Shown here: positions 7,971 to 17,129 of the stretch, piece by piece | How positions within the stretch are numbered: position 1 is the first letter of the stretch | Layout of the letters: each line of letters starts with the position of its first letter | DNA from: Martinezella rhizogenes | Lineage (GTDB): Bacteria > Pseudomonadota > Alphaproteobacteria > Rhizobiales > Rhizobiaceae | Assembly (NCBI RefSeq): GCF_027460065.1 | Contig: NZ_JAPYZZ010000004.1 | Location: forward strand, 19,812-83,811 | Direction: 5' to 3' | DNA length: 64,000 nt | Translations under genes and position numbers: made by a program | Notes under the pieces: generated by a model | Databases searched by the model: none | Seen by the model: the letters and a program-made list of their open reading frames with translations, nothing else | Told to the model about the DNA's origin: nothing

Positions 7971-9335
7971 ATGTCCGTCACGACCTCCTTCGAGGGCGAG
8001 CGCGCGCCTGCGCAGTCCTCGTCCATCAACCTTTACCGCGCCGTATGGCGCTGGCATTTTTACGCCGGCCTGCTCGTCCTGCCCTTCATGATATCGCTCG
8101 CCGTCACCGGCGCGCTTTATCTCTTCCGGGATGAATTCGACAATCTCATCCATTCCGATCTGAAACGGGTGGAGGTGGTGCAGAACGCACCGAAAGCGCT
8201 ACCTTCCGAAGTCATCGCCGCGGCGCTGGCGGCCGTGCCGGGTACCGCTGTCAAATATACGACACCAGCCGATCCGGGTGCTTCCACGGAAATCACCGTC
8301 AATACTGGTGACGGCAAGCGGGCGGTTTACGTCAACCCTTATACAGCTGAGGTTGCGGGCTCCCTGCCGGATCGCGGCACTGTCATGTGGACGATCCGTT
8401 ATCTCCACAGCCTGAAATATTTCGGCACCTATGCCCGTTATCTGATCGAGATCGCCGCGGGCTGGTCCATTCTTCTCGTCGCCACAGGCATCTATCTCTG
8501 GTGGCCGCGCAAGCAGACGGGCGGTGTCATGACCGTGCGCGGCACGCCAAACAAGCGCGTGTTCTGGCGAGATACCCATGCCGTCACCGGCATTTTCGTC
8601 GGCTTTTTCATCGTCTTCCTTGCGCTCACCGGCATGCCCTGGTCGGGCGTCTGGGGCGCGAAGGTCAATGAATGGGCAAATGGCAGCAATTTCGGATATC
8701 CGGCGGGCGTGCGCACCGATGTTCCGATGTCCGGCGAGCATCTCGACCATGTTGCAAAGACCAGCTGGTCGCTGGAGCAGGCAAAAATCCCCGAATCCAC
8801 CGCTTCCGCACAAACCCGGCCGATCGGGATCGACGCCGCGATCGCGCGTTTCGACACGCTCGGCCTTGCCGCCGGTTATGCCGTCGCCCTGCCGGGGAAA
8901 TCGACCGGTGTTTATAGCGGCTCGGTTTATCCCGACGATCTCGGCCAACAGCGCGTGGTCCATCTCGATCAATATAGCGGCGAGCCGCTGATCGACATGC
9001 GCTATGCCGATTACGGCCCGCTCGGCAAGGCACTGGAATGGGGCATCAACGTGCATCTCGGCCAGCAATATGGCCTCGCCAACCAGATCGTGCTGCTGGC
9101 GGTCTGTATCGGCATCGTCCTGCTTGCCGTATCCGCCGGCATCATGTGGTGGAAACGCCGCCCGAAGGGCGCGCTCGGCGTGCCACCCCTGCCGCAGGAA
9201 AAACGCGTGCTACGCGGTCTGCTCGCCATGCTTGCCATTGGCGGCATCATTTTCCCGCTGGTGGGCGTTAGCCTGCTGGCAATGCTCGTACTTGACCTGG
9301 TCATACAGTCCCGCCAGAAACGGCGAGCCCTCTGA
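7971..9335 (+). CDS. PepSY-associated transmembrane protein (PiuB-like)
   Basis: The 454-residue protein has the PepSY_TM layout: an N-terminal span just after LYRAVWRWHFYAGLLVLPF, a large periplasmic part with a PepSY-type segment (residues about 80-140), two further spans (GWSILLVATGIYLWWPR and GIFVGFFIVFLALTGMPWSG), a second soluble region and two C-terminal spans. His residues in HFYAGL, HSLKYFG, DTHAVTG and NVHLGQQYG are placed as in relatives proposed to act as haem or ferric-siderophore reductases. The start was moved to 7971, where GGAG is 6 bases upstream, rather than 7938. The gene ends in a hairpin shared with the convergent SnoaL-like gene. An iron-related role is inference. Confidence 0.85.
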   Translation: MSVTTSFEGERAPAQSSSINLYRAVWRWHFYAGLLVLPFMISLAVTGALYLFRDEFDNLIHSDLKRVEVVQNAPKALPSEVIAAALAAVPGTAVKYTTPADPGASTEITVNTGDGKRAVYVNPYTAEVAGSLPDRGTVMWTIRYLHSLKYFGTYARYLIEIAAGWSILLVATGIYLWWPRKQTGGVMTVRGTPNKRVFWRDTHAVTGIFVGFFIVFLALTGMPWSGVWGAKVNEWANGSNFGYPAGVRTDVPMSGEHLDHVAKTSWSLEQAKIPESTASAQTRPIGIDAAIARFDTLGLAAGYAVALPGKSTGVYSGSVYPDDLGQQRVVHLDQYSGEPLIDMRYADYGPLGKALEWGINVHLGQQYGLANQIVLLAVCIGIVLLAVSAGIMWWKRRPKGALGVPPLPQEKRVLRGLLAMLAIGGIIFPLVGVSLLAMLVLDLVIQSRQKRRAL

Positions 9336-9342
9336 AAATGCA

Positions 9343-9368
9343 GACAGCCGGGAAAAATCCCGGCTGTC
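9343..9368. terminator. Bidirectional terminator-like hairpin
   Basis: A perfect 11-bp inverted repeat (GACAGCCGGGA, 4-base loop, TCCCGGCTGTC) lies 7 bases after the PepSY gene and 34 bases before the end of the convergent gene. T runs are short on both sides, so termination efficiency is uncertain. Confidence 0.7.
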
Positions 9369-9401
9369 ACGCTGGCTATCGGCGCTGCGATGGGAGGCTG
9401 C

Positions 9402-9878
9402 TCAGAACATCGTATTGTTGTTCGCAGCCGTTTCCGGCACGGGCTGGATGACGTCCCAGTGTTCGGTGATCTTGCCATCCGTGACGCGGAAAATATCGAC
9501 GATGGCGGTGCCGCGATCACCGTCTTTTTCGGTCGAATGAATATGCAGATAGACGAGATCGCCATCGGTTGCGCTGCGGACGATCCGTGCCTTCGACTGC
9601 GGATTTTCCTTGAAGTGGCCGGTGAAATAATCCACGAACGGCTTCTTGCCATCGGGCACCATGGGATTGTGCTGTTTGTAGCTGTCCACGATGACGGCTG
9701 CGCCCTTCTCCACCTCATGCTTGTTGAAGACGGTATCGTAGAACTCGATCACCAGCTTGCGGTTGGCTTCTTCCTGCGCCAGATCGCGTTTGGCGGTTTC
9801 GGCCAGAACGGGGGCGGCCATCAGCGCGGGTGCAAGCGCAAGCGTGGCGATGGCGAGACGGCGTGTCACGAAATTCAT
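9402..9878 (-). CDS. Secreted SnoaL/NTF2-like protein
   Basis: The 158-residue protein starts with a signal peptide (cleavage after VLA, about residue 26), then an NTF2-like fold: ANRKLVIEFYDTVFNKHEVEKG, a central YKQHNPMVPDGKKPFVDYF and a final strand region ITEHWDVIQPVPE. The H-N-P and H-W-D signature is that of the SnoaL-like polyketide cyclase superfamily, here exported, with unknown substrate. Start 9878 is preceded by GAGAGG. It begins 11 bases after the oxidoreductase gene on the same strand; both would be under the HxlR regulator encoded divergently. Confidence 0.85.
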   Translation of the reverse strand: MNFVTRRLAIATLALAPALMAAPVLAETAKRDLAQEEANRKLVIEFYDTVFNKHEVEKGAAVIVDSYKQHNPMVPDGKKPFVDYFTGHFKENPQSKARIVRSATDGDLVYLHIHSTEKDGDRGTAIVDIFRVTDGKITEHWDVIQPVPETAANNNTMF

Positions 9879-9889
9879 GCTGATACCTC

Positions 9890-10501
9890 TCAATAACCGA
9901 CGGTGAAACGCTGGCGGGAATGTTGCGGCTTCTCGATTTCATCGGCAAGCGCAATGGCGTAGTCCTCGAAAGAAATACGGCTGCCCTGATCATTGCTCAG
10001 GAGATTGTCCTTGCCGATCCGGAATTTGCCGGTTCTTTCGCCCGGCACGAATTCGGCCGAAGGCGACAGGAAGGTCCAGTCGAGCTGCTTTTCCTGTTTC
10101 AGCCTGTCCAGGAATTCCGCGCCCTTCGTTGCCTCGGCCTTGTAGGCGGCGGGGAAATCCGGCAGATCGACCACACGCTGGCCCGGTGCGATTTCAAGGC
10201 TGCCGGCGCCGCCGACCACGAGATAACGCTGAACGCCGGAGGCGCGCACGGCCTCGATCAGCGTTGCGGGATCGCTGGCGGTGAAATGCACCGAGCTGAT
10301 CACGGCATCGTGACCCTTCAACAGCTCCGAAAGCGCCGCCTGATCGAAAACATCGCCCTTCTTTGCCACCACATTTGGCAGGGCGGCGATCTTTTCGGGA
10401 TTGCGGGCAATCGCCGTGACCTGATGTCCGCGATCGGAAAGTTCCTTCAGGATACGGGATCCGGCATTGCCGGAAGCGCCGATGAGCGCGATTTTAACCA
10501 T
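9890..10501 (-). CDS. NAD(P)H-binding atypical SDR oxidoreductase
   Basis: The 203-residue protein has a Rossmann start (MVKIALIGASGNAGSRILKE) with the GASGxxG nucleotide motif of atypical short-chain dehydrogenases, followed by AIARNPEK (a basic residue after the second strand favouring NADPH) and VVGGAGSLEI. It lacks the classical YxxxK pair, like many NmrA/QorB-type quinone or flavin reductases and sensors. It heads a two-gene unit with the secreted SnoaL-like gene and is divergent from a HxlR regulator, whose operator (10531-10547) overlaps its promoter. Redox or quinone detoxification is a reasonable inference. Confidence 0.85.
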   Translation of the reverse strand: MVKIALIGASGNAGSRILKELSDRGHQVTAIARNPEKIAALPNVVAKKGDVFDQAALSELLKGHDAVISSVHFTASDPATLIEAVRASGVQRYLVVGGAGSLEIAPGQRVVDLPDFPAAYKAEATKGAEFLDRLKQEKQLDWTFLSPSAEFVPGERTGKFRIGKDNLLSNDQGSRISFEDYAIALADEIEKPQHSRQRFTVGY

Positions 10502-10530
10502 GGCTTGTTTCCTCTGTTAATATCGTCATT

Positions 10531-10547
10531 GGTCTAAATAATAGACC
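10531..10547. promoter_or_regulatory. Inverted-repeat operator for HxlR regulator
   Basis: GGTCTA-AATAA-TAGACC is a perfect 6-bp inverted repeat with a 5-base spacer in the divergent intergenic region, 30 bases upstream of the oxidoreductase ATG. Its size and position suit a dimeric winged-helix HxlR protein. Confidence 0.7.
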
Positions 10548-10658
10548 GCGAAGCAGAGCTATGGTATCGCAAGGCTGGCCGCAAGAAGTCAGCCGCCGGT
10601 GATCTGGTCACATGGCGATGACCTAGACGGCTCCAAAAACGGGCAAGGGGTAAGGATA

Positions 10659-11042
10659 ATGCCGGATATACAGACCAGGGAAATCTTCACCTTCGAGCAG
10701 CCCTGCCCCATCCGCGATGTGCTGGACCGCATCGGCGATCAATGGAGCCTGCTGGTTCTCGAAGCCCTTCAGGGCGGAGTTCTGCGCTTCAACGAGCTGA
10801 ACCGCAGGATCGACGATATTTCCAAGCAGATGTTGTCGCGCACGCTGAAGCGCCTGGAAGAGGACGGCTTCATTCGCCGCACGCTTTATGCCGAGGTGCC
10901 GCCGCGCGTGGAATATGAGCTGACCAATCTCGGCCGTTCTTTTCTGGTGCCGATGCAATTGCTGGTGCAATGGGCCGATGAGAACCATGTCCGCATCTGC
11001 AAGGCGCGCGTGGAATATTCCGAAAACGACAATCGCGGCTGA
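10659..11042 (+). CDS. HxlR-family transcriptional regulator
   Basis: The 127-residue protein is a typical HxlR/DUF24 winged helix: CPIRDVLDRIGDQWSLLVLEAL, then LRFNELNRRIDDISKQMLSRTLK as the recognition-helix region, and a wing LYAEVPPRVEYELT. Cys16 lies at the position of the redox-sensing cysteine of HypR/QorR-type members, just before the first helix, so a thiol-based response to electrophiles or oxidants is possible. The ATG at 10659 has TAAGG close upstream; the frame's earlier start has none. It is divergent from the SDR/SnoaL pair, with a palindromic operator between them. Confidence 0.9.
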   Translation: MPDIQTREIFTFEQPCPIRDVLDRIGDQWSLLVLEALQGGVLRFNELNRRIDDISKQMLSRTLKRLEEDGFIRRTLYAEVPPRVEYELTNLGRSFLVPMQLLVQWADENHVRICKARVEYSENDNRG

Positions 11043-11168
11043 GGCACGCCTCCAGCCGCCCCGCAACGCATCCATCCGAATTTCGTTCCGCCGCTTCGTT
11101 TCCTTTTTGTACTCATTTTTTCACCGCCTCCCCTTTCCTTTGCGCGTGACTCCCTCCATATTTCGCGC

Positions 11169-14135
11169 ATGGCCAGATCACCGAAAAACTCCACCTCCTC
11201 GCGTCAAGGCTTCGAGGAAGCCCCGCAATCGTCATTCGAAGGCGCGCCGCTGAGCGGCAGCGTTGCCGATTGGGTAAAACAGCTCGAGGCGGAAGCCGAG
11301 GCGGGCTCGGTGGAAACCCAGCGCGAAATCGCCTCGAAAGCCGGTAAACACCGCAAGAAGATCGAGATCGAGGCGCGCAAGGAAGCGGAAAAAGCGGCCA
11401 ACAAAACGGCTAAAAACACCACGGCTTCCAAGACAGCGCGCGGTGTGTCCATCGGCGCGTCGAGTGATCCGAAAACCCGCGCCGCCGCCGGTCTCAATCC
11501 GGTAGCTGGTATGGACGTCTCGCTGGAGGAGGCCGCCAACCTCGCGCCGGGGGCCGTCACCGCAACCGTGGATGCCCTGTCCAAGCTGATCGAAAGCGGC
11601 AATCCGCTTTTCAAGGACGGCAAGATGTGGACGCCGCACCGGCCGGCCCGTCCGCCGAAATCCGAAGGCGGCGTTACCATCCGCATGGACTCGGAGTACC
11701 AGCCCGCCGGCGACCAGCCGACGGCGATTGCCGATCTGGTGGAAGGTATCAATTTCGGCGAACGCAGCCAGGTTCTGCTCGGTGTTACCGGTTCGGGCAA
11801 GACCTTCACCATGGCCAAGGTGATAGAGGCCACGCAGCGCCCGGCTGTCATCCTCGCCCCCAACAAGACGCTGGCCGCACAGCTCTATTCGGAGTTCAAG
11901 AACTTCTTCCCCGATAATGCCGTGGAATATTTCGTCTCCTACTACGATTATTACCAGCCGGAAGCCTATGTGCCGCGCTCCGACACCTTCATCGAGAAGG
12001 AATCATCGATCAACGAACAGATCGACCGGATGCGCCACTCCGCCACCCGCTCGCTGCTGGAGCGCGACGACTGCATCATCGTCGCTTCAGTCTCCTGCAT
12101 CTACGGTATCGGCTCGGTGGAAACCTATACCGCCATGACCTTCCAGATGCAGGTGGGTGATCGGCTGGACCAGCGCCAGCTTCTCGCCGACCTCGTGGCC
12201 CAGCAATACAAGCGCCGCGACATGGATTTCCAGCGCGGCTCCTTCCGCGTGCGCGGCGATACCATCGAAATCTTTCCCGCCCACCTTGAGGATGCCGCCT
12301 GGCGCATCTCGATGTTCGGCGACGAGATCGATTCCATCACCGAATTCGATCCGCTGACCGGCCAGAAGACCGGTGACCTGCAATCCGTCAAGATTTACGC
12401 CAATTCGCACTATGTCACGCCGCGCCCGACGCTGAACGGCGCAATCAAGTCGATCAAGGAAGAGCTGAAGGTCCGCCTCGCCGAGCTTGAGAAGGCCGGG
12501 CGCCTGCTGGAAGCGCAGCGGCTAGAGCAGCGCACCCGTTACGACATCGAGATGTTGGAAGCGACCGGCTCCTGCGCCGGCATCGAGAACTATTCGCGTT
12601 ATCTCACCGGCCGCAATCCCGGCGAGCCGCCGCCGACTTTGTTCGAATATATCCCTGACAATGCGCTACTGTTCATCGATGAAAGCCACGTCTCTGTCAG
12701 CCAGATCGGCGGCATGTATCGCGGCGACTTCAGGCGTAAGGCGACGCTGGCCGAATATGGCTTCCGCCTGCCCTCCTGCATGGACAACCGCCCCCTGCGT
12801 TTCGAGGAATGGGATGCAATGCGCCCGCTCACCGTTTCCGTTTCGGCCACCCCCGGCTCATGGGAAATGGAGCAGTCCGGTGGCGTTTTCGCCGAACAGG
12901 TCATCCGCCCGACAGGCCTCATCGATCCACCGGTGGAGGTGCGTTCCGCCCGCAGCCAGGTGGATGACGTTCTCGGTGAAATCCGCGAAACCGCCGCCAA
13001 GGGTTACCGCACGCTCTGCACCGTGCTGACCAAGCGCATGGCCGAGGACCTCACCGAATATCTGCACGAACAGGGCGTTCGTGTTCGTTACATGCACTCG
13101 GACATCGACACGCTGGAGCGTATTGAAATCATCCGTGACCTGCGCCTCGGCGCCTTCGACGTGCTTGTCGGCATCAACCTTCTGCGCGAAGGTCTCGACA
13201 TTCCCGAATGCGGCTTCGTGGCCATCCTCGATGCCGACAAGGAAGGTTTTCTGCGTTCGGAAACCTCGCTGATCCAGACCATCGGCCGCGCCGCCCGTAA
13301 CGTCGACGGCAAGGTCATCCTTTATGCCGACAACATCACCGGCTCGATGAAAAGGGCGATGGAGGAAACCTCCCGCCGCCGCGAAAAGCAGATGGCCTAT
13401 AACGCCGAACACGGCATCACGCCGGAATCGGTCAAGGCGAAGATTTCCGATATTCTTGATTCGGTTTATGAGCGCGATCACGTAAGGGCCGATATTTCTG
13501 GCACTTCCGGCAAGGGCTTCGCCGATGGCGGGCATCTGGTCGGCAACAATCTCCAGTCCCATCTCAACGCGCTGGAAAAATCCATGCGCGACGCCGCAGC
13601 CGATCTCGACTTCGAAAAAGCCGCCCGCCTGCGCGACGAAATCAAACGCCTCAAGGCCGCCGAACTCGCCACCATGGACGACCCCATGGCCAAGGAAGAA
13701 GCGCGCGCTATTGAAGGCGGTGGAAAAAGCACCAAACGCCGCCCCGAGTCGATCTCCCCCCCTGAGGGGGAGATGTCCGGCAGGACAGAGGGGGGTGAGC
13801 CACACCCGGCAGCCTCCAACTCCCTCTTCGCCAAACCCTCTCTGGACGAAATGGGCCCCGGCTCGGACGCCGGAAAGCCTTTGTTCCGCAGGAACACGCT
13901 GGACGAAATGACGGTGGGAAGAACCGAGAAGCCTGTCCGGGGCGCGGTACCCGACAAGCCCGAAACAGAAGCCGGCAAACGGTTCTCACCGCTTATGGAG
14001 GGCCAGCCGGAACGCACCGCGGACGATCCGAGACCACTGGTCCGCGGCAAGATCGGTGCGGGTTCATACGAGGATGCCGGGGAGCAGAAGCGCAAAAGCC
14101 GAACGAAGGGCAAGACGGGTCGGCCCGGGCGTTGA
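11169..14135 (+). CDS. uvrB: UvrABC excinuclease subunit B with long extensions
   Basis: UvrB is the damage-verifying helicase of nucleotide excision repair. The core begins at about residue 173 ([15 protein letters not shown]), has Walker A GVTGSGKT at 205-212, the beta-hairpin [18 protein letters not shown] at 504-509, the C-terminal helicase domain ([22 protein letters not shown]) and a UVR domain for UvrC/UvrA at about 802-837. At 988 residues it is far longer than the 673 of E. coli: a 170-residue Lys/Ala-rich N-terminal extension and a 150-residue disordered tail account for the excess. Within the tail, residues about 860-877 are encoded by a RIME-like palindromic repeat kept in frame. 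No better start than 11169 is seen; its ribosome site is weak. Confidence 0.96.
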   Translation: MARSPKNSTSSRQGFEEAPQSSFEGAPLSGSVADWVKQLEAEAEAGSVETQREIASKAGKHRKKIEIEARKEAEKAANKTAKNTTASKTARGVSIGASSDPKTRAAAGLNPVAGMDVSLEEAANLAPGAVTATVDALSKLIESGNPLFKDGKMWTPHRPARPPKSEGGVTIRMDSEYQPAGDQPTAIADLVEGINFGERSQVLLGVTGSGKTFTMAKVIEATQRPAVILAPNKTLAAQLYSEFKNFFPDNAVEYFVSYYDYYQPEAYVPRSDTFIEKESSINEQIDRMRHSATRSLLERDDCIIVASVSCIYGIGSVETYTAMTFQMQVGDRLDQRQLLADLVAQQYKRRDMDFQRGSFRVRGDTIEIFPAHLEDAAWRISMFGDEIDSITEFDPLTGQKTGDLQSVKIYANSHYVTPRPTLNGAIKSIKEELKVRLAELEKAGRLLEAQRLEQRTRYDIEMLEATGSCAGIENYSRYLTGRNPGEPPPTLFEYIPDNALLFIDESHVSVSQIGGMYRGDFRRKATLAEYGFRLPSCMDNRPLRFEEWDAMRPLTVSVSATPGSWEMEQSGGVFAEQVIRPTGLIDPPVEVRSARSQVDDVLGEIRETAAKGYRTLCTVLTKRMAEDLTEYLHEQGVRVRYMHSDIDTLERIEIIRDLRLGAFDVLVGINLLREGLDIPECGFVAILDADKEGFLRSETSLIQTIGRAARNVDGKVILYADNITGSMKRAMEETSRRREKQMAYNAEHGITPESVKAKISDILDSVYERDHVRADISGTSGKGFADGGHLVGNNLQSHLNALEKSMRDAAADLDFEKAARLRDEIKRLKAAELATMDDPMAKEEARAIEGGGKSTKRRPESISPPEGEMSGRTEGGEPHPAASNSLFAKPSLDEMGPGSDAGKPLFRRNTLDEMTVGRTEKPVRGAVPDKPETEAGKRFSPLMEGQPERTADDPRPLVRGKIGAGSYEDAGEQKRKSRTKGKTGRPGR
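13750..13799 (+). repeat. uvrB: RIME-like palindromic repeat inside uvrB
   Basis: These 50 bases are near-identical to the repeat arms at 25820-25868 and 30022-30069 and to the inverse of those at 25712-25757 and 29914-29960. Hairpin-forming C-runs and G-runs (CTCCCCCC/GGGGGAG) and the GTCCGGCAGGAC-type second stem are all present. It is read through in frame as part of the UvrB tail. Confidence 0.9.
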
Positions 14136-14232
14136 TGCACATGGTGGAAGGCTGGCCTGAGAGGTCGGCAGATTAAGGCGCCCGCCACGCTCAAACTTGC
14201 GCGAGCGGCATTGCCGCAACATTATGGGTTCT

Positions 14233-14257
14233 GGAACGCGTAGCTCCTGGGAACGTT
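14233..14257 (+). promoter_or_regulatory. EcfG-type general stress promoter for esterase gene
   Basis: GGAAC (14233-14237), 16 bases, CGTT (14254-14257). The predicted transcription start near 14264 leaves a 25-base leader with GGGAG before the esterase ATG at 14290. Confidence 0.72.
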
Positions 14258-14289
14258 GATCGTTTCAGGAATGATGACGGGAGACCCAT

Positions 14290-15258
14290 ATGTATCGGAA
14301 AAACCTCTTGGCCTTCTGCCTGCTCATGTCCTCCGGTTCTGCTCTTGCCGGGCAAATCGAAGACGCCACCTTCCACAGCGCAGCCTTGAACGCGCCGTTT
14401 CCCGTCAATATCTACCGCCCGGATGGTGCACCGCCCGAAAACGGCTGGCCGGTGCTCTATCTCCTGCACGGCCATGATGGCGACCAGAACAGCTGGCGCG
14501 ATCTCGGCAATATCGAAAAGACGCTCGATACGCTCATCGCAGCCGGCGCCATCCGGCCGCTGGTTGTCGTCATGCCCGGTGTCAAGAACAGCTGGTATGT
14601 GGATTCCGCCGCTGTCGGCGGCCCCGGCGATTACGAAACCGCCCTGACCGGCGACCTGCGCCACCAGATCGAAAAAACCCTGCCAGTGCGCAAGGATCGG
14701 GAAGGCCGTGCCATCGCCGGCCTTTCCATGGGCGGTTTCGGCGCATTGCATCTCGCTTATGGCCATGAGGATATCTATGGCGCCGTCGCCAGCCTGTCCG
14801 GCGCCATCTGGCAGAACGTGCCCGCCGCCGATCTTGACAAGACGCCCGCCGAACTGAAACTCATCCAGGACAGCGCCTTTTTCCATCAGGTCGACCGCAC
14901 CACGATCACCAGCGGTATCGTGCTGCCGTCCACCGGCGATCATTTTTCCGGCGCCTTCGGCACCCCTTTCGATGCCAGACTCTTTAATGAAAAGAACGTC
15001 TTCACCCTCGTCGCCCAGCACGTCGCCGAAAGCGAGGACCTGCCCGCCACCTATCTGACCGTCGGCGACGATGACGGCTTCTTCCTCTGGCGCGGCGCCA
15101 TCGCCCTGCACGAGACGCTGCAGGCCGACAACCGCAAATCCGAGTTGCGGGTGACCGATGGCGATCACGTCTGGTCGGTGTGGAAGGTTTCGATCATCGA
15201 TGCGCTGAAGTTCATCAATGGGGAATGGGACAAGGCAGCGGATGTCGCCGGGAATTGA
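14290..15258 (+). CDS. Secreted esterase of the esterase D/antigen 85 type
   Basis: The 322-residue protein has a signal peptide (residues 1-20, ending SALA) and an alpha/beta-hydrolase domain like esterase D and antigen 85 proteins. VLYLLHGHDGDQNSW contributes the oxyanion region, GLSMGGFGAL carries the nucleophile Ser146, and DGDHVWSVW near the end supplies His293; an acidic partner probably lies near VGDDDGF. The substrate (an acyl ester in the periplasm or outside) is not predictable. GGGAG precedes the start. An EcfG-type promoter just upstream predicts stress induction. It stands alone. Confidence 0.87.
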   Translation: MYRKNLLAFCLLMSSGSALAGQIEDATFHSAALNAPFPVNIYRPDGAPPENGWPVLYLLHGHDGDQNSWRDLGNIEKTLDTLIAAGAIRPLVVVMPGVKNSWYVDSAAVGGPGDYETALTGDLRHQIEKTLPVRKDREGRAIAGLSMGGFGALHLAYGHEDIYGAVASLSGAIWQNVPAADLDKTPAELKLIQDSAFFHQVDRTTITSGIVLPSTGDHFSGAFGTPFDARLFNEKNVFTLVAQHVAESEDLPATYLTVGDDDGFFLWRGAIALHETLQADNRKSELRVTDGDHVWSVWKVSIIDALKFINGEWDKAADVAGN

Positions 15259-15292
15259 CGCGCGACGCGCCCTCTCAAACCAGACACATCGG

Positions 15293-15718
15293 TCATTTTC
15301 CAGCGCGCTTCTTTCCACTCTTTCCCGCAAGGTTCAACATCACCGCCGCCCGGATCAGTGCCGCCAGCGCCTCCTCATCCACCACATCCCCCTCGTGAAA
15401 ATCGATCGCCCGCCGCGTATTGCCTTCCAGGCTGGAATTGAACAGGCCCGCCGGGTCCTCAAGTGAAGCGCCCTTCGCAAATGTCATCTTCACGGCGCTC
15501 TTGTAGGTTTCACCCGTGCAGAGGATACCGGCATGCGACCAGACCGGCACGCCGCGCCATTTCACCTCTTCAATCACCTCCGGATCGGCCTTCAGGATCA
15601 CCGCGCGGATGCGAGCGAGCATATCGCCGCGCCAATCGCCCAGCTCCGCGATTTTACGGTCGATGACGTCTGACGCCACGGTCTCCTCCGCATCTTTTTC
15701 CGTCACCGTTTTTGCCAT
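15293..15718 (-). CDS. DUF1801-family protein (YdhG-like)
   Basis: The 141-residue cytoplasmic protein matches DUF1801: an early helical part, then VIEEVKWRGVPVWSHAGILCTG and YKSAVKMTFAKGASLEDPAGLFNSSL, ending in a basic tail (LAGKSGKKRAGK). The family fold is known structurally, but its biochemical role is not. The start at 15718 has GGGAGGG upstream. It is convergent with the esterase and divergent from the PRC-barrel gene. Confidence 0.85.
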   Translation of the reverse strand: MAKTVTEKDAEETVASDVIDRKIAELGDWRGDMLARIRAVILKADPEVIEEVKWRGVPVWSHAGILCTGETYKSAVKMTFAKGASLEDPAGLFNSSLEGNTRRAIDFHEGDVVDEEALAALIRAAVMLNLAGKSGKKRAGK

Positions 15719-15812
15719 GATGCCCTCCCGATTTCGCCGCGAGGCCATTTCGGACCTGCTTCGCCACTGTTCCGGCTTTCACCATAGACCAAATTTTCCT
15801 GTCCTCCCATGC

Positions 15813-15837
15813 GGAACCAAATCCACCCTTCCCCGTT
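15813..15837 (+). promoter_or_regulatory. EcfG-type general stress promoter for PRC-barrel gene
   Basis: GGAAC (15813-15817), 16 bases, CGTT (15834-15837), about 45 bases before the ATG at 15882. PRC-barrel proteins are common members of the alphaproteobacterial general stress regulon, which supports the assignment. Confidence 0.78.
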
Positions 15838-15881
15838 TCCTCCCCGAACGCAACGTTCAGCATACAAAGGGAAGAAACATC

Positions 15882-16337
15882 ATGAAAATCAATGTCATCG
15901 CTCTCGCTGCCGCAGCAGCGCTCTCTTCTTCCGTGGCCTTTGCCCAGACGGCAACCACGGCCCCTGCTGTCGGCGCGGATGCTACTCTGTCCGGCCCCGG
16001 CATCACCATGGGCAACAAGGCCAGCGCCCCGCTGAAGTTCGTCAATGTCCAGAAGACCGATCTCACCGCTTCCCAGCTTGACGGCATGGACATCTATAAC
16101 GCCCAGAACGAAAACATCGGCGAGATCGAGGATGTGGTGATCGGCGACGGCAAGTCGGTGATCGGTCTGGTCGCCAGCGTCGGCGGCTTCCTCGGCATCG
16201 ACAAGAGCTATGTGGTGCTCGACCCGGCATCCGTCGCTGTCCACAACGACAACGGCACGTGGAAGGCCTATGTCGACACCACCAAGGACGCGCTGCAGAA
16301 CGCCCCGAAGCTCGATTACGACAAGCTGGACGACTGA
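15882..16337 (+). CDS. Secreted PRC-barrel domain protein
   Basis: The 151-residue protein has a signal peptide (cleavage after FAQ/AFA, about residue 20-22), a Thr/Ala-rich spacer and one PRC-barrel: LTASQLDGMDIYNAQNENIG, then EDVVIGDGKSVIGLVASVGG and LGIDKSYVVLDPASV. PRC-barrel modules occur in RimM, photosynthetic reaction-centre H subunits and many exported stress proteins; here it is periplasmic and its partner is unknown. AGGGAAGAAAC is the ribosome site. An EcfG-type promoter precedes it and a strong terminator follows, so it is a single-gene unit. Confidence 0.9.
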   Translation: MKINVIALAAAAALSSSVAFAQTATTAPAVGADATLSGPGITMGNKASAPLKFVNVQKTDLTASQLDGMDIYNAQNENIGEIEDVVIGDGKSVIGLVASVGGFLGIDKSYVVLDPASVAVHNDNGTWKAYVDTTKDALQNAPKLDYDKLDD

Positions 16338-16363
16338 TTACCCCTGCAGTTGTTCACTTGTCT

Positions 16364-16390
16364 CCCCCGCGCCGAGGCGCGGGGGTTTTC
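16364..16390 (+). terminator. Rho-independent terminator after PRC-barrel gene
   Basis: CCCCCGCGCC (16364-16373) pairs with GGCGCGGGGG (16376-16385), followed by TTTTC. Confidence 0.92.
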
Positions 16391-16511
16391 GTATGGACTA
16401 TTCCGCACAGCAACCGACAATCCACGCCCGGCAGACCCTTGCCTGACAGACACTTGCCTAGGAGCCCGCCCCTCGCCTATCTTCGGTGCGCAAATCACCA
16501 AGGATCGATGC

Positions 16512-17120
16512 GTGCCCGCCCATAGTCTCTTTTCCCTTTCCGTCAGTGCCGCCCTGTTGCTGAGCGCCGTTCCGCTGTCAGCACAGTCCGCCGGCTGGAA
16601 ACCCGCCGAACAGATCAAAACCTATGCCATCAGCGGCAATACCGGCGGCGCGCTTTACCAGTCCATCGGCGAACGCGGCCCGACGGCCGGCGTGCAGGCC
16701 ATTGCCCACACCACCTTCAAGCTGACATGGCGACGGGATTACCGTCCGCAGCCGGATGGCGCCTGCGTGCTGGCCACCGCAAGGCCCAATCTCACCATCC
16801 TCTACACCTGGCCGAAAGCGCCGGCCAACCTGCCGCCCGCCGTCGCCGCCAGCTGGAAGAACTTCATTTCCGGCGTGGAAACCCATGAGCGCGTCCATGG
16901 CGAGCATATTCTCGACATGGTGAAGAAGATCGAAGCCTTCAGCACCGGTTTGAGGGCGGAGAACGATCCCAAATGCCAGAAGGTGCGTGTCGTTCTGCAG
17001 CAGCGTCTGGGTGAGCTTTCCAATGAGCAGCGCCAGCGCGGCCGCGATTTCGACCGCGACGAGCTTTCGCCCGGCGGGCGCGTGCACCAGCTCATTCTCG
17101 CGCTGGCCAACGGCCCCTGA
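16512..17120 (+). CDS. Secreted DUF922 protein with HExxH-like zinc motif
   Basis: Starting from GTG 16512 (AAGG upstream) the product is 202 residues with a signal peptide (cleavage after SAQS or LSA, about residue 22). It fits DUF922, described as putative secreted zinc-dependent proteases: a first beta-rich part (YAISGNTGGALYQSIGERG), TFKLTWRRDY, then HERVHGEH, where H125-E126-x-x-H129 is the metal-binding site, and a helical C-terminus with many basic and acidic residues. Protease activity is predicted by motif only. The longer frame from 16350 overlaps the preceding terminator and has no signal sequence at its start. Confidence 0.84.
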   Translation: MPAHSLFSLSVSAALLLSAVPLSAQSAGWKPAEQIKTYAISGNTGGALYQSIGERGPTAGVQAIAHTTFKLTWRRDYRPQPDGACVLATARPNLTILYTWPKAPANLPPAVAASWKNFISGVETHERVHGEHILDMVKKIEAFSTGLRAENDPKCQKVRVVLQQRLGELSNEQRQRGRDFDRDELSPGGRVHQLILALANGP

Positions 17121-17129
17121 GCGATCGGG

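Noticed and set aside
12858-13805. 315-residue minus-strand frame opposite uvrB
   Set aside because: Antisense shadow; begins in the palindromic repeat.
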